Source: Roseiarcus sp049509635 | GTDB taxonomy: Bacteria > Pseudomonadota > Alphaproteobacteria > Rhizobiales > Beijerinckiaceae | DNA: 7,596 nt | Assembly (NCBI GenBank): GCA_049509635.1 | Contig: JBEKZS010000184.1 | Location: 1 to 7,596 of the forward strand | Direction of reading: 5' to 3' | Part shown: positions 1 through 5,641 of the stretch, piece by piece | Numbering within the stretch: the stretch's first letter is position 1 | Layout: each line of letters begins with the position of its first letter | Program-made: the position numbers and the translations under genes | The notes under the pieces: generated by a model | Told to the model about the DNA's origin: nothing | The model's database searches: none | What the model saw: only the letters and a program-made list of their open reading frames with translations

Positions 1-248
1 CAGATTTTGCACCAGCCCTTCGGGCTGATATCGCCCTTGACGGTCTTGCAGGCGTTCGGCGCGATGAACAGGTTGCATCCGTCGCACTGATGGCCGTCCT
101 TCGGGCTGTCCTGATAGCCGACCGCGGTCGGCGCCATCGAGGCGGCCTGCGCCCGGTTGGCGGACAGAACCAGCAACGGCGCCGCGCCTGCCGCCGCGAG
201 CAGCACCGCTCGGCGGTTCAGGCGGTTGTTGATCTCGAGTTCGTTCAC
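1..248 (-). CDS. High-potential iron-sulfur protein (HiPIP), Tat-exported, 3' end cut by window edge
   Basis: HiPIPs are small periplasmic electron carriers with one cubane [4Fe-4S] cluster that shuttle electrons, for example from the bc1 complex to a reaction centre or terminal oxidase. The 82 visible codons show a twin-arginine signal: R12-R13 in NRRAVLL, an Ala/Leu-rich hydrophobic stretch to about residue 30, and a likely cleavage near AQA at 33-35. The mature part has the four cluster cysteines in family spacing: C55 and C58 (CDGC), C67 (NAC), and C80 (GWC), preceded by the typical YQDSPKDG. Only a few C-terminal residues should be missing. The start is GTG at 248; no in-frame ATG lies nearby upstream, and AAGGGAGA sits 8 bases before it. 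A long gene-free leader with a perfect FNR/FixK-type box lies upstream. The family call is strong; the redox partner is unknown. The mature domain is short, like the small alphaproteobacterial HiPIPs. Confidence 0.9.
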   Translation of the reverse strand, partial: MNELEINNRLNRRAVLLAAAGAAPLLVLSANRAQAASMAPTAVGYQDSPKDGHQCDGCNLFIAPNACKTVKGDISPKGWCKI

Positions 249-256
249 TTTATCCG

Positions 257-264
257 TCTCCCTT
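257..264 (-). promoter_or_regulatory. Ribosome-binding site fixing the GTG start of the HiPIP gene
   Basis: On the minus strand this reads AAGGGAGA, a strong Shine-Dalgarno match ending 8 bases before the GTG at 248-246. It is the main reason for choosing GTG, because no in-frame ATG or other plausible start lies just upstream. Confidence 0.75.
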
Positions 265-456
265 GATTGGCTTCGCGGCGCCTTTATCGATCATGCCCCG
301 TCCCGAACCCGGTGACCAGAATCGGAATCTACGCATTTCCGCCGATGGCGCATCCGTCCGGCGACGCTCGACTCCGCAAGGTCTCATCGCCGAACTCTCC
401 GAACCGGCGCCGCCCTCCGGGCGCGGCCTTGGGAAGGGAGCAGCGACAGCCGAGCC

Positions 457-470
457 TTGATCCAGATCAA
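457..470. promoter_or_regulatory. Perfect FNR/FixK/Anr-type binding site (TTGAT-N4-ATCAA)
   Basis: The sequence TTGATCCAGATCAA matches the FNR-family consensus TTGAT-N4-ATCAA at all ten defined positions and is a perfect palindrome around the CCAG centre. In alphaproteobacteria such boxes are bound by FnrL, FixK or AadR-type regulators that act under low oxygen. The only gene it could activate in a sensible orientation inside the window is the leftward HiPIP gene, whose start is about 210 bases away. A class II geometry (box centred near -41.5) would put the RNA start near 422 and leave a leader of roughly 170 bases. No clear -10 element supports that exact start. The site is symmetric, so strand cannot be assigned. 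Confidence 0.7.
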
Positions 471-527
471 CAAGACCCGCACGCGCGCCGCCGGCCGTGA
501 TCGGGCGCGCGAATGTCCGCAGGCCGC

Positions 528-557
528 GCGGCGAAGCCGCTCGACGCCGCTCGCGGC
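528..557 (-). terminator. Possible GC hairpins after the hydrolase gene
   Basis: Two small inverted repeats lie 10 to 40 bases after the hydrolase stop. One is GCCGC/GCGGC around 2 bases (546-557) and the other GCGGC/GCCGC around 3 bases (528-540). Neither is followed by a T run in the leftward direction. Short GC repeats arise often by chance in DNA of this composition, so this is only a weak terminator candidate. Confidence 0.2.
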
Positions 558-567
558 GGCGGCGCGA

Positions 568-1398
568 TCAGACCCCGACAAGCTTCCTGGTCAAGGGATG
601 GTCGGGCTCGGCGAGGCCCTCGACGACGTCGAAGTGATGGCGCCCCGCCTCCTCGACCCGATCGACGAGGACGTCGAATCCGGTCCAGACATTGGCGAGC
701 AGCGCGTTCTGGCGGACGAATTCGGGCCGCTCCTCGGCGCCGACCCAGCAGGTCAGGTCGACGCCCGGCCGCGGCTCCTGAAGGGCGGCGCTCTGCGAGC
801 GCGCCTCGGCGAGGTCGAGCCGCAGCGTGGCGTTCATCGCCGTCTTCATCAACGGCCTGAGATCGTGCAGGCCGGAGATCGAGACGATCTTGCGCAGGCG
901 GCGCTGGAGCGCTTCGGGCAGCGGCGTCGCCTCGACGATCATCTGGGTCGCGAGGTGGCCGCCCGCCGAATGTCCCGCCAGATGGATCGGGCCAGAAACC
1001 TGCGCCGCCGCCGCGCCGATCGCCGCTGCGACCTGGGGCGCGATTTCGCCGAGGCGAACCTGCGGGCACAGATCATAGGACGGGATGGCGACCGCGAAGC
1101 CATGCGCGAGCGGCCCCTTCGCCAGATGCGACCAGGACGATTTGTCGAACCGCATCCAGAAGCCGCCGTGGACGAACACGGCGAGGCCGCGCGGCGGACG
1201 CTCGGGCATGAACAGATCGTAACGCGCCCGCGCCCCCGCGCCATAGGCCAGGTCCTCGCGCAGCCGGCCGCCCGCCCGCATCGTTTCGCGATGGGCCGCC
1301 GCCTCCGCCCGCCAATGCGCGGGATATTCGGCGCCGCCGGGAATATGCGGACCGTTTGAATAGGCGTCGTCCCAGTCCCTGCTGAAGCCGTCGGCCAT
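568..1398 (-). CDS. Alpha/beta hydrolase, kynurenine-formamidase-like (esterase/arylformamidase family)
   Basis: This is a 276-residue single-domain cytoplasmic hydrolase; no signal peptide is visible. The oxyanion-hole motif HGGFW is at 77-81 and the nucleophile elbow GHSAG at 142-146 (Ser144). The C-terminal GRHHFDVV places His255 as the likely catalytic histidine. HGG(Y/F)W, the (V)G-x3-PEF-x-RQ segment around 220-230 and the HF-x-V ending are the pattern of the arylformamidase/BNA7-like branch, which opens N-formylkynurenine to kynurenine in tryptophan breakdown. The acidic triad member aligns with Glu223, where the animal enzyme has Asp. ATG at 1398 is preceded by GGGGAAG about 8 bases upstream. 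No kynurenine-pathway gene (dioxygenase, kynureninase) is nearby, so the substrate is uncertain and a general carboxylesterase role is equally possible. It lies 60 bases after the CHAD gene on the same strand, with a strong hairpin between them. Confidence 0.85.
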   Translation of the reverse strand: MADGFSRDWDDAYSNGPHIPGGAEYPAHWRAEAAAHRETMRAGGRLREDLAYGAGARARYDLFMPERPPRGLAVFVHGGFWMRFDKSSWSHLAKGPLAHGFAVAIPSYDLCPQVRLGEIAPQVAAAIGAAAAQVSGPIHLAGHSAGGHLATQMIVEATPLPEALQRRLRKIVSISGLHDLRPLMKTAMNATLRLDLAEARSQSAALQEPRPGVDLTCWVGAEERPEFVRQNALLANVWTGFDVLVDRVEEAGRHHFDVVEGLAEPDHPLTRKLVGV

Positions 1399-1424
1399 CG
1401 CTGTCTTCCCCTCTGCAGGTTTGG

Positions 1425-1459
1425 GCGCGCCGGGAGGATGACCTCTCCTCCCGGCGCGC
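1425..1459 (-). terminator. Perfect 13-bp hairpin directly after the CHAD gene stop
   Basis: The arms GCGCGCCGGGAGG (1425-1437) and CCTCCCGGCGCGC (1447-1459) are exact reverse complements around a 9-base loop. Reading leftward, the hairpin begins at the last base of the CHAD TAG stop (1461-1459) and is followed by CCAAACC rather than a T run. Position and stem strength point to transcription termination or 3'-end protection of the acyl-CoA synthetase-CHAD message. The missing U tract makes it a non-canonical intrinsic terminator. It also lies about 27 bases upstream of the hydrolase start. Confidence 0.6.
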
Positions 1460-2346
1460 TATCCGTCCGCGCCGATGCGCGACTTCGGATGGTCGAGATA
1501 GGCGGCGAGCCGCCGCTCGAGCGCGCTCGGCCGGTCGGCGAACAGGCGCTCGAATTGCTTGCGCGCGCGATGGGCCAGACGCTTCTGCCGACGCTCGACC
1601 TTGAGCGCGAGATCGGTCAGTTGCACGAGCGACAGATCGGGGCTGCCGACTGCGAATTCGGCGAGCACCGTCAGGTCATTGTGCTCGCCGAGCGTCTGCC
1701 GCATGCGCTGGAATTCGGCGCCGACCGCCGCCAGCAGCGCCGGCCAGGCCGGCTCCAAGGCTGCGAAATCATGGCCGAGATCGACGATCTGCGCGCGCAG
1801 TTCGTGAAGTTCCTGCGCGCCGCCGTGGGTCAGCGCGCGCCGACCGCGCCGGCGCGCCGCCCGATAGGCCGCGCGCAGCGACTTCAGCAACTGGGTCGTC
1901 GTGACCCTCGCCGTGACGTGCCAGCCTTCGACCTTGCGCGCGAGATCGCGCAATTGCGCGATTTCGGCGGCCGCGTCGATGTCGCGATGCGCGTGGCGCG
2001 CGACTTCCCGCTCGAAGGCGATCGCCCGTGCAAGCCGCGCCGAGGTCTTGCTGTCGATCGCCGTCCCCAGGCTCGCGAGCGCCGCCGGCATGACGTCGAG
2101 ATCGCGCGCGCGGCCCAGCTTGCGGCGCGCCGCCTCCAGCGCGCTGATCGCCTCGTAGGCGGGCGGGCCGATCGCGGGCGCAAACAGCCGGGCGAGCGCG
2201 CGCCCCGCCTTCAGCGCCTTGCGCAGCTCATGGATGCGCGCGCCGCTGTCCTCGCCCGCTTCGGGAAAGACGTCGGCGGCGCGAACGACCGAGGCGACCA
2301 GCCGGCGAAGGCAATGTTCCGGCCACGGATCGGTCGCGGTCGCCAT
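1459..2346 (-). CDS. CHAD-domain protein (conserved histidine alpha-helical domain)
   Basis: This 295-residue, highly charged, all-helical protein has the CHAD pattern. The first conserved-histidine helix is IHELRKALKAGRALARLF (His39, Arg42, Lys43), followed by ARDLDV at 80-85. The second repeat starts with LHELR at 180-184 (His181), and LGEHNDLTVL follows at 219-228 (His222). Basic clusters such as RAARRRGRR (162-170) and RRQKR fit the known ability of CHAD proteins to bind inorganic polyphosphate. Many bacterial CHAD domains are fused to a CYTH triphosphatase domain; none is present here, so this is a stand-alone CHAD protein. The ATG at 2346 is 3 bases after the stop of the acyl-CoA synthetase gene, with AGGG 7 bases upstream lying inside that gene's end, so the two are very likely co-transcribed and translationally coupled. 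A perfect hairpin follows the stop. The family call is strong; the cellular role is unknown, with polyphosphate-granule association the best guess. Confidence 0.88.
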   Translation of the reverse strand: MATATDPWPEHCLRRLVASVVRAADVFPEAGEDSGARIHELRKALKAGRALARLFAPAIGPPAYEAISALEAARRKLGRARDLDVMPAALASLGTAIDSKTSARLARAIAFEREVARHAHRDIDAAAEIAQLRDLARKVEGWHVTARVTTTQLLKSLRAAYRAARRRGRRALTHGGAQELHELRAQIVDLGHDFAALEPAWPALLAAVGAEFQRMRQTLGEHNDLTVLAEFAVGSPDLSLVQLTDLALKVERRQKRLAHRARKQFERLFADRPSALERRLAAYLDHPKSRIGADG

Positions 2347-2349
2347 CCC

Positions 2350-3987
2350 CTAGCCCTGGTCGATCGCGCGCGCCCGCTCCCGCAACGCGAATTTCTGCAC
2401 CTTGCCGGTCGATGTCTTGGGGATTTCGGTGAACAGGATGTGACGAGGGCACTTGTAGCGCGCGAGCCGGCCCCGGCACCATTCGATCAATTCGTCCGCG
2501 GTCGCTTCATGTCCGGGCTTGAGTTCGACGAAGGCGCAGGGAGTTTCTCCCCATTTCTCGTCGGGCCGGGCCACGACCGCCGCGAGCTGCACCGCCGGGT
2601 GCTGGAACAGCGCGTCCTCGACCTCGATCGAGGAAATGTTCTCGCCGCCCGAGATGATGATGTCCTTCGAGCGGTCCTTCAGCTGGACATAACCGTCGGG
2701 AAACTTCACGCCGAGATCGCCGGAGTGGAACCAGCCGCCCTCGAACGCCCTGTCGGTCGAGGCCTTGTTCTTCAGGTAGCCCTTCATCACGACATTGCCG
2801 CGGAACATGACTTCGCCGAGGGTCGTCCCGTCCGCGGGCGCGCTCGCCATGGTCTCGGGATCGAGGACGTCGAGGCCTTCCAGCGCATGATAGCGCACGC
2901 CCTGGCGCGACTTCAGCGCGGCCTGTTCGGGACCGGGCAGGTCGTTCCAGCGATCCTGCCAGTCGTTGACGACCGCAGGGCCGTAGGTTTCGGTCAGCCC
3001 GTAGAGATGGGTCACCTCGAAGCCCGCCTCGCGCATCGCCGCCAGCACGGCCGCCGGCGGCGGCGCGGCGGCGGTGAAGAAACGCACGCGATGGGGCAGC
3101 GGGCGCTTCTCGCGTTCGGGCGCGTTGAGCAGCGTCGACATGACGATCGGCGCGCCGCACAGGTGGGTGACGCCGTGCTCGGCGATGAGGTCGTACATCG
3201 GCTTGGCGCGCACCTGGCGCAGGCAGACGTGGACGCCGGCCTTGACGCTGAGCGACCACGGGAAGCACCAGCCGTTGCAGTGGAACATCGGCAGGGTCCA
3301 CAGATAGACCGGGTGGCGGCCCATGTCGGCGGTGACGATGTTGCCGACCGCCAGCAGGTTGGCGCCGCGATGGTGATAGACGACGCCCTTGGGGTCGCCG
3401 GTGGTGCCGGAGGTGTAGTTGAGCGAGATCGCGTCCCATTCGTCGCGCGGACGCAGCCAGGTCCAGTCGGGATCGCCCTCGTCGAGCAGCGCCTCGTAGT
3501 CAAGCCCACCGAGCCCGTCGCCGGGGCCGGAATATTCGGGATCGGCGTAGTCGATCAGCAGCGGGCGCGCCTTGCAGAGACCGAGCGCCTCGCCGATCAG
3601 CGCGGAAAATTCGCGATCGACGACGAGCGCCTTGGCCTCGGCATGATCGAGCATGAACGCGAGCGCGGCGGCGTCGAGCCGGGTATTGAGCGTGTTGAGC
3701 ACCGCCCGGCACATCGGCGCGCCATAGTGGCACTCGAGCATCGCCGGCGTGTTGGCGAGCATGACCGAGACGGTGTCGCCGCGCTTGAACCCGCGGGCTG
3801 CGAGCGCGGAGCCGAGCCGGCGCGCGCGGGCGTAGAAATCGCGATAGTTGCGGCGCAACGGCCCGTGGACGATGGCGAGCCGATCGGGGAACACCGAGGC
3901 GGCACGCTCGAGGAAGGTCAGCGGCGTCAGCGGCTGGAAATTGGCGGGATTGCGGTCGAGGTCCTGATCATAGGGAGAAACCGTCAT
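2350..3987 (-). CDS. Fatty acyl-CoA synthetase (AMP-forming, AlkK/FadD-like)
   Basis: This is an adenylate-forming ligase of the ANL family: fatty acid + ATP + CoA gives acyl-CoA, AMP and PPi. From ATG 3987 the protein has 545 residues, a normal length. The order of motifs is complete: phosphate loop TSGTTGDPKG at 192-201, YGLTET at 329-334, HSGDLG at 421-426, hinge region DRSKDIIISGGENIS around 438-452, and C-terminal PKTSTGK with the catalytic lysine at 529. The N-terminus MTVSPYDQDLDRNPANFQPL is typical of a group of proteobacterial medium/long-chain acyl-CoA synthetases. The frame stays open 20 codons further, to a GTG at 4047, but that extension is Pro/Arg-rich, has no ribosome-binding site and is not family-like. 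A short AGGG precedes ATG 3987 at close spacing. It is soluble or peripheral; no membrane segment is seen. It is coupled to the downstream CHAD gene. Chain-length preference cannot be read from the sequence. Confidence 0.92.
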   Translation of the reverse strand: MTVSPYDQDLDRNPANFQPLTPLTFLERAASVFPDRLAIVHGPLRRNYRDFYARARRLGSALAARGFKRGDTVSVMLANTPAMLECHYGAPMCRAVLNTLNTRLDAAALAFMLDHAEAKALVVDREFSALIGEALGLCKARPLLIDYADPEYSGPGDGLGGLDYEALLDEGDPDWTWLRPRDEWDAISLNYTSGTTGDPKGVVYHHRGANLLAVGNIVTADMGRHPVYLWTLPMFHCNGWCFPWSLSVKAGVHVCLRQVRAKPMYDLIAEHGVTHLCGAPIVMSTLLNAPEREKRPLPHRVRFFTAAAPPPAAVLAAMREAGFEVTHLYGLTETYGPAVVNDWQDRWNDLPGPEQAALKSRQGVRYHALEGLDVLDPETMASAPADGTTLGEVMFRGNVVMKGYLKNKASTDRAFEGGWFHSGDLGVKFPDGYVQLKDRSKDIIISGGENISSIEVEDALFQHPAVQLAAVVARPDEKWGETPCAFVELKPGHEATADELIEWCRGRLARYKCPRHILFTEIPKTSTGKVQKFALRERARAIDQG

Positions 3988-4110
3988 GGCCCTGGCTCGC
4001 GGCGTTGGCGACCTTTCCCGTGGCGGGAGAGGCGGTTCCGGGCACACTAGGTCGTCTCGCCGCGCGCGACTACCCCTCGGCGCCGGCGGCGGCCGACCAT
4101 TTCGCCCCGA
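3988..4110 (-). other. Intergenic leader of the acyl-CoA synthetase gene
   Basis: This is a 123-base gap between the GtrA-like gene stop and the acyl-CoA synthetase start. It is long enough to hold a promoter for the synthetase-CHAD unit, but I see no convincing -35/-10 pair. A small inverted repeat, TCCCG-TGG-CGGGA, sits at 4016-4028, about 29 bases before the ATG. It could be an operator half or a leader hairpin, or chance. Confidence 0.4.
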
Positions 4111-4620
4111 TCACGCGGCGCCGGCGCTCCGCGCGGCGGCGGCGCCCGTCGCGGCGGGGCCGCCGGCGGCGGCCGCCTTCGGCGCCCTGAACGCGAAGGC
4201 GCGGAATCCTGCGAAGGTGACCAGCGCCGCCGCGAGCGAGCCGCAGGCGATGCAGAGGGTCAGCACCGTCGAGGACAGCGGCCGGTCGAGCGCGGCGGCG
4301 ATTTCGACGCAGGCCGCATAGACCGAGTAGTTGACGGCGAGGCCGCCGAGGCAGACCAGCACGTAGCGCGCGAGCGCGCCACGCCAGTCGGCGTCGGCCG
4401 AGCGGAAGGTGAAGGCGCGGTTGAGCGCGAAATTGACCAGCGTCGCCGCCGCGAAGGCCGGCAGGCGCGCCAGCAGCGGCGCCACGCCGAGCCCGTGCGC
4501 GAGCACGATGGTCAGCGTCGCGTCGACGCAGAAACCGAAGCCGCCGATCGCGAGGAAACTTGCGATCTGGCGCGCCAGTGCAAGGTTCGCCGCCGCCCGC
4601 TCCGTTCCGCTCCGACTCAT
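4111..4620 (-). CDS. GtrA-like family membrane protein (four transmembrane helices)
   Basis: This 169-residue protein has four hydrophobic segments, at about 19-43, 50-66, 84-108 and 117-137. The family signatures are present: FLAIGGFGFCVDA at the first helix, VNFALNRAFTF at 62-72 and the closing GFRAFAFR at 138-145. GtrA-like proteins are thought to move or present polyprenyl-linked sugars across the inner membrane for cell-surface glycan modification. Their usual partner glycosyltransferase is absent from this window, so the role stays generic. After residue 145 there is an Ala/Gly-rich tail of about 24 residues (PKAAAAGGPAATG and onward) encoded by an extreme GC run; it is probably disordered and not part of the domain. 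ATG 4620 has GGGGA a few bases upstream. It follows the TauE-family gene by 62 bases on the same strand. Confidence 0.85.
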   Translation of the reverse strand: MSRSGTERAAANLALARQIASFLAIGGFGFCVDATLTIVLAHGLGVAPLLARLPAFAAATLVNFALNRAFTFRSADADWRGALARYVLVCLGGLAVNYSVYAACVEIAAALDRPLSSTVLTLCIACGSLAAALVTFAGFRAFAFRAPKAAAAGGPAATGAAAARSAGAA

Positions 4621-4682
4621 CGCATCCCCGCTTTCCCGTCCGGCACCGCGCCGATTGTGCGCCCGGCTTCCCTAAGGTTTGG

Positions 4683-5441
4683 TTAGCCCAGCATTTCAGC
4701 GAGGCCGGCCCAGACCAGCCGCACCCCGATGAGGAAGGTCAGCGCGTAGACGAGGTTGTAGAACCGGTCGGCGGGCACCCGCCTGACCAGCCAGACGCCG
4801 GCGAGGGTCGCCAGAATCGCCAGCGGGAACAGCGTCGCGGCGGCGAACAGGTTCTCGCGGCTGAATTGCCCCAGCGCGATATAGGGCGGCAGCTTCAACA
4901 GGTTGGCGGCGGCGAAGAACATCACTCCGGTGCCGGCGAACAGCCGCGGCGACAGGCCCTGCGGCATCACATAGACCTGGAACGGCGGCGCGCCGGAATG
5001 GCTGATGAAGCTGGTGAAGCCGGCGAGCGCGCCCCAGAACAGGCCGGGCGCGACCTTCGCCGTCGATGGCGGCGGCTCGCCGCCGCGCGAGCGCCAGAGC
5101 ATGTAGAGAACGAAGCCGATCGAGATCAGCCCGACCGCGAGCCGCACCAGCGCCTCGCTGACATGGGCCGCGAGCAGAAAGCCGGCGCCGATGCCGATCA
5201 ACGAGGCAGGAATGAGGATCTTGAGATTGCGCGGATCGAAATCGCGGCGGAACGCCCAGACGCTGACCCAGTCCTGCACGATCAGGATCGGCAGCATGAT
5301 CGCCGCCGCGCGCACCGGCGAGACGACCAGCGACAGCAACGGCATCGACAGCGCGCTGAGGCCGGCAAAGCCGCCCTTGGACAGGCCGACGAGGATCACC
5401 GCGGGAATCGCGGCGAGATAGAAGGGCCAGTCGAGGGTCAT
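4683..5441 (-). CDS. TauE/SafE-family (sulfite exporter-like) membrane permease
   Basis: This is a 252-residue polytopic inner-membrane protein with about eight to nine hydrophobic segments, in the usual two-repeat arrangement and normal length for TauE/SafE (COG0730-type) transporters. The N-terminal repeat has VGLSKGGFAGLSALSMPLL around 18-36. The second repeat starts with GFTSFISHSGAPPFQVYVMP at 141-160, a strong family signature, followed by GTGVMFFAAANLLKLPPY. A central loop near 117-130 separates the halves. Named members are linked to export of sulfite, sulfoacetate or related organosulfur anions, but most homologues have no proven substrate. No sulfur-metabolism gene is adjacent. The gene is divergent from prpE, which at most hints at an organic-acid connection. 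The ribosome-binding site at ATG 5441 is weak (GGAAAA about 12 bases upstream). Confidence 0.87.
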   Translation of the reverse strand: MTLDWPFYLAAIPAVILVGLSKGGFAGLSALSMPLLSLVVSPVRAAAIMLPILIVQDWVSVWAFRRDFDPRNLKILIPASLIGIGAGFLLAAHVSEALVRLAVGLISIGFVLYMLWRSRGGEPPPSTAKVAPGLFWGALAGFTSFISHSGAPPFQVYVMPQGLSPRLFAGTGVMFFAAANLLKLPPYIALGQFSRENLFAAATLFPLAILATLAGVWLVRRVPADRFYNLVYALTFLIGVRLVWAGLAEMLG

Positions 5442-5487
5442 TGTCGCTGTTGTTTTCCAAAGCCTCGGGCGCCCGCCGGCGCCGGAC

Positions 5488-5503
5488 CGGTTGCGCTCAA
5501 CCG
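5488..5503. repeat. 16-base interrupted palindrome, candidate operator
   Basis: CGGTTG and CAACCG are exact reverse complements around CGCT. The element lies 47 bases upstream of the TauE-family start and about 140 bases upstream of the prpE start, a reasonable position for a regulator shared by the divergent pair. No known regulator is assigned from the sequence. Confidence 0.4.
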
Positions 5504-5626
5504 CCCCGCGCGGCTAAAGCCGGAGCGGTCGCGCCGCCTTTGCGCGAAATCAATGCCGTCCGGCGATCCGGCCGCCAATGCATCCCGGGCCGCCGCGAGG
5601 GACATCCGACCATGTCGACGCCCGCC

Positions 5627-5633
5627 GGGGAGG
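5627..5633 (+). promoter_or_regulatory. Ribosome-binding site deciding the prpE start
   Basis: GGGGAGG ends 8 bases before ATG 5642, a near-ideal Shine-Dalgarno match. The competing in-frame ATG at 5612 has a weaker AGGG about 10 bases upstream. The stronger site and the family-like N-terminus (MTSRYAEVY) both favour 5642. Confidence 0.75.
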
Positions 5634-5641
5634 CAAGCGAA

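Larger units (their letters stand above)
249..567. other. Gene-free intergenic region between the hydrolase stop and the HiPIP start
   Basis: This 319-base stretch has no convincing gene. The short open frames in it have arginine/proline-rich shadow translations, and their starts lack a good ribosome-binding site. It holds the HiPIP ribosome-binding site (257-264), a perfect FNR/FixK-type palindrome (457-470) and small GC-rich hairpins next to the hydrolase stop (528-557). I looked for a sigma-70-like -35/-10 pair on the minus strand and found none that was convincing. Transcription through it is probably leftward, towards the HiPIP gene. Confidence 0.7.
5442..5641. promoter_or_regulatory. 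Divergent promoter region between the TauE-family gene and prpE
   Basis: The 200 bases between the two divergent starts must hold promoters for both unless each is read from further away. Visible symmetric elements are CGGTTG-CGCT-CAACCG (5488-5503) and CGGCT-AA-AGCCG (5511-5522). TTTGCGCGAAA (5539-5549) contains the TTTGC pentamer. No strong sigma-70 promoter is evident: TTGCGC at 5491 could act as a -35, but the matching -10 is poor. The prpE reading frame stays open through this region but is not considered coding here. Confidence 0.5.

Noticed and set aside
263..581. Several short open frames on both strands in the gene-free stretch
   Set aside because: They overlap each other, lack convincing ribosome-binding sites and have biased shadow-like translations.
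457..1359. A 300-codon plus-strand open frame over the hydrolase and its downstream region
   Set aside because: It overlaps the hydrolase antisense and begins at a TTG inside the FNR-type box. It has no ribosome-binding site and a low-complexity Arg-rich translation.
4016..4028. Inverted repeat TCCCG-TGG-CGGGA before the acyl-CoA synthetase gene
   Set aside because: Five-base arms are expected by chance at this GC content. It is noted in the leader description but not claimed as an operator.
3988..4047. 20-codon extension of the acyl-CoA synthetase to a GTG at 4047
   Set aside because: The extension is Pro/Arg-rich and has no ribosome-binding site. The conserved N-terminal sequence of the family begins at ATG 3987.
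1438..4050. An 870-codon open frame on the plus strand opposite the CHAD and acyl-CoA synthetase genes
   Set aside because: It is exactly antisense to two genes with clear family motifs. Its translation is Arg/Gly/Ala/Asp/Glu-rich with no recognisable domain, as expected from complementing GC-rich codons.
5481..5503. Possible FNR-type site in the prpE promoter region (TTGCGCTCAA)
   Set aside because: The TTG and CAA halves are 4 bases apart instead of the 8 required by the FNR/CRP 14-mer, so it does not fit that family.
5441..5641. N-terminal extension of prpE by up to 67 codons
   Set aside because: The frame is open, but the added residues are Arg/Ala-rich and not family-like. The best ribosome-binding site is just before 5642, and the PrpE-type N-terminus starts there.
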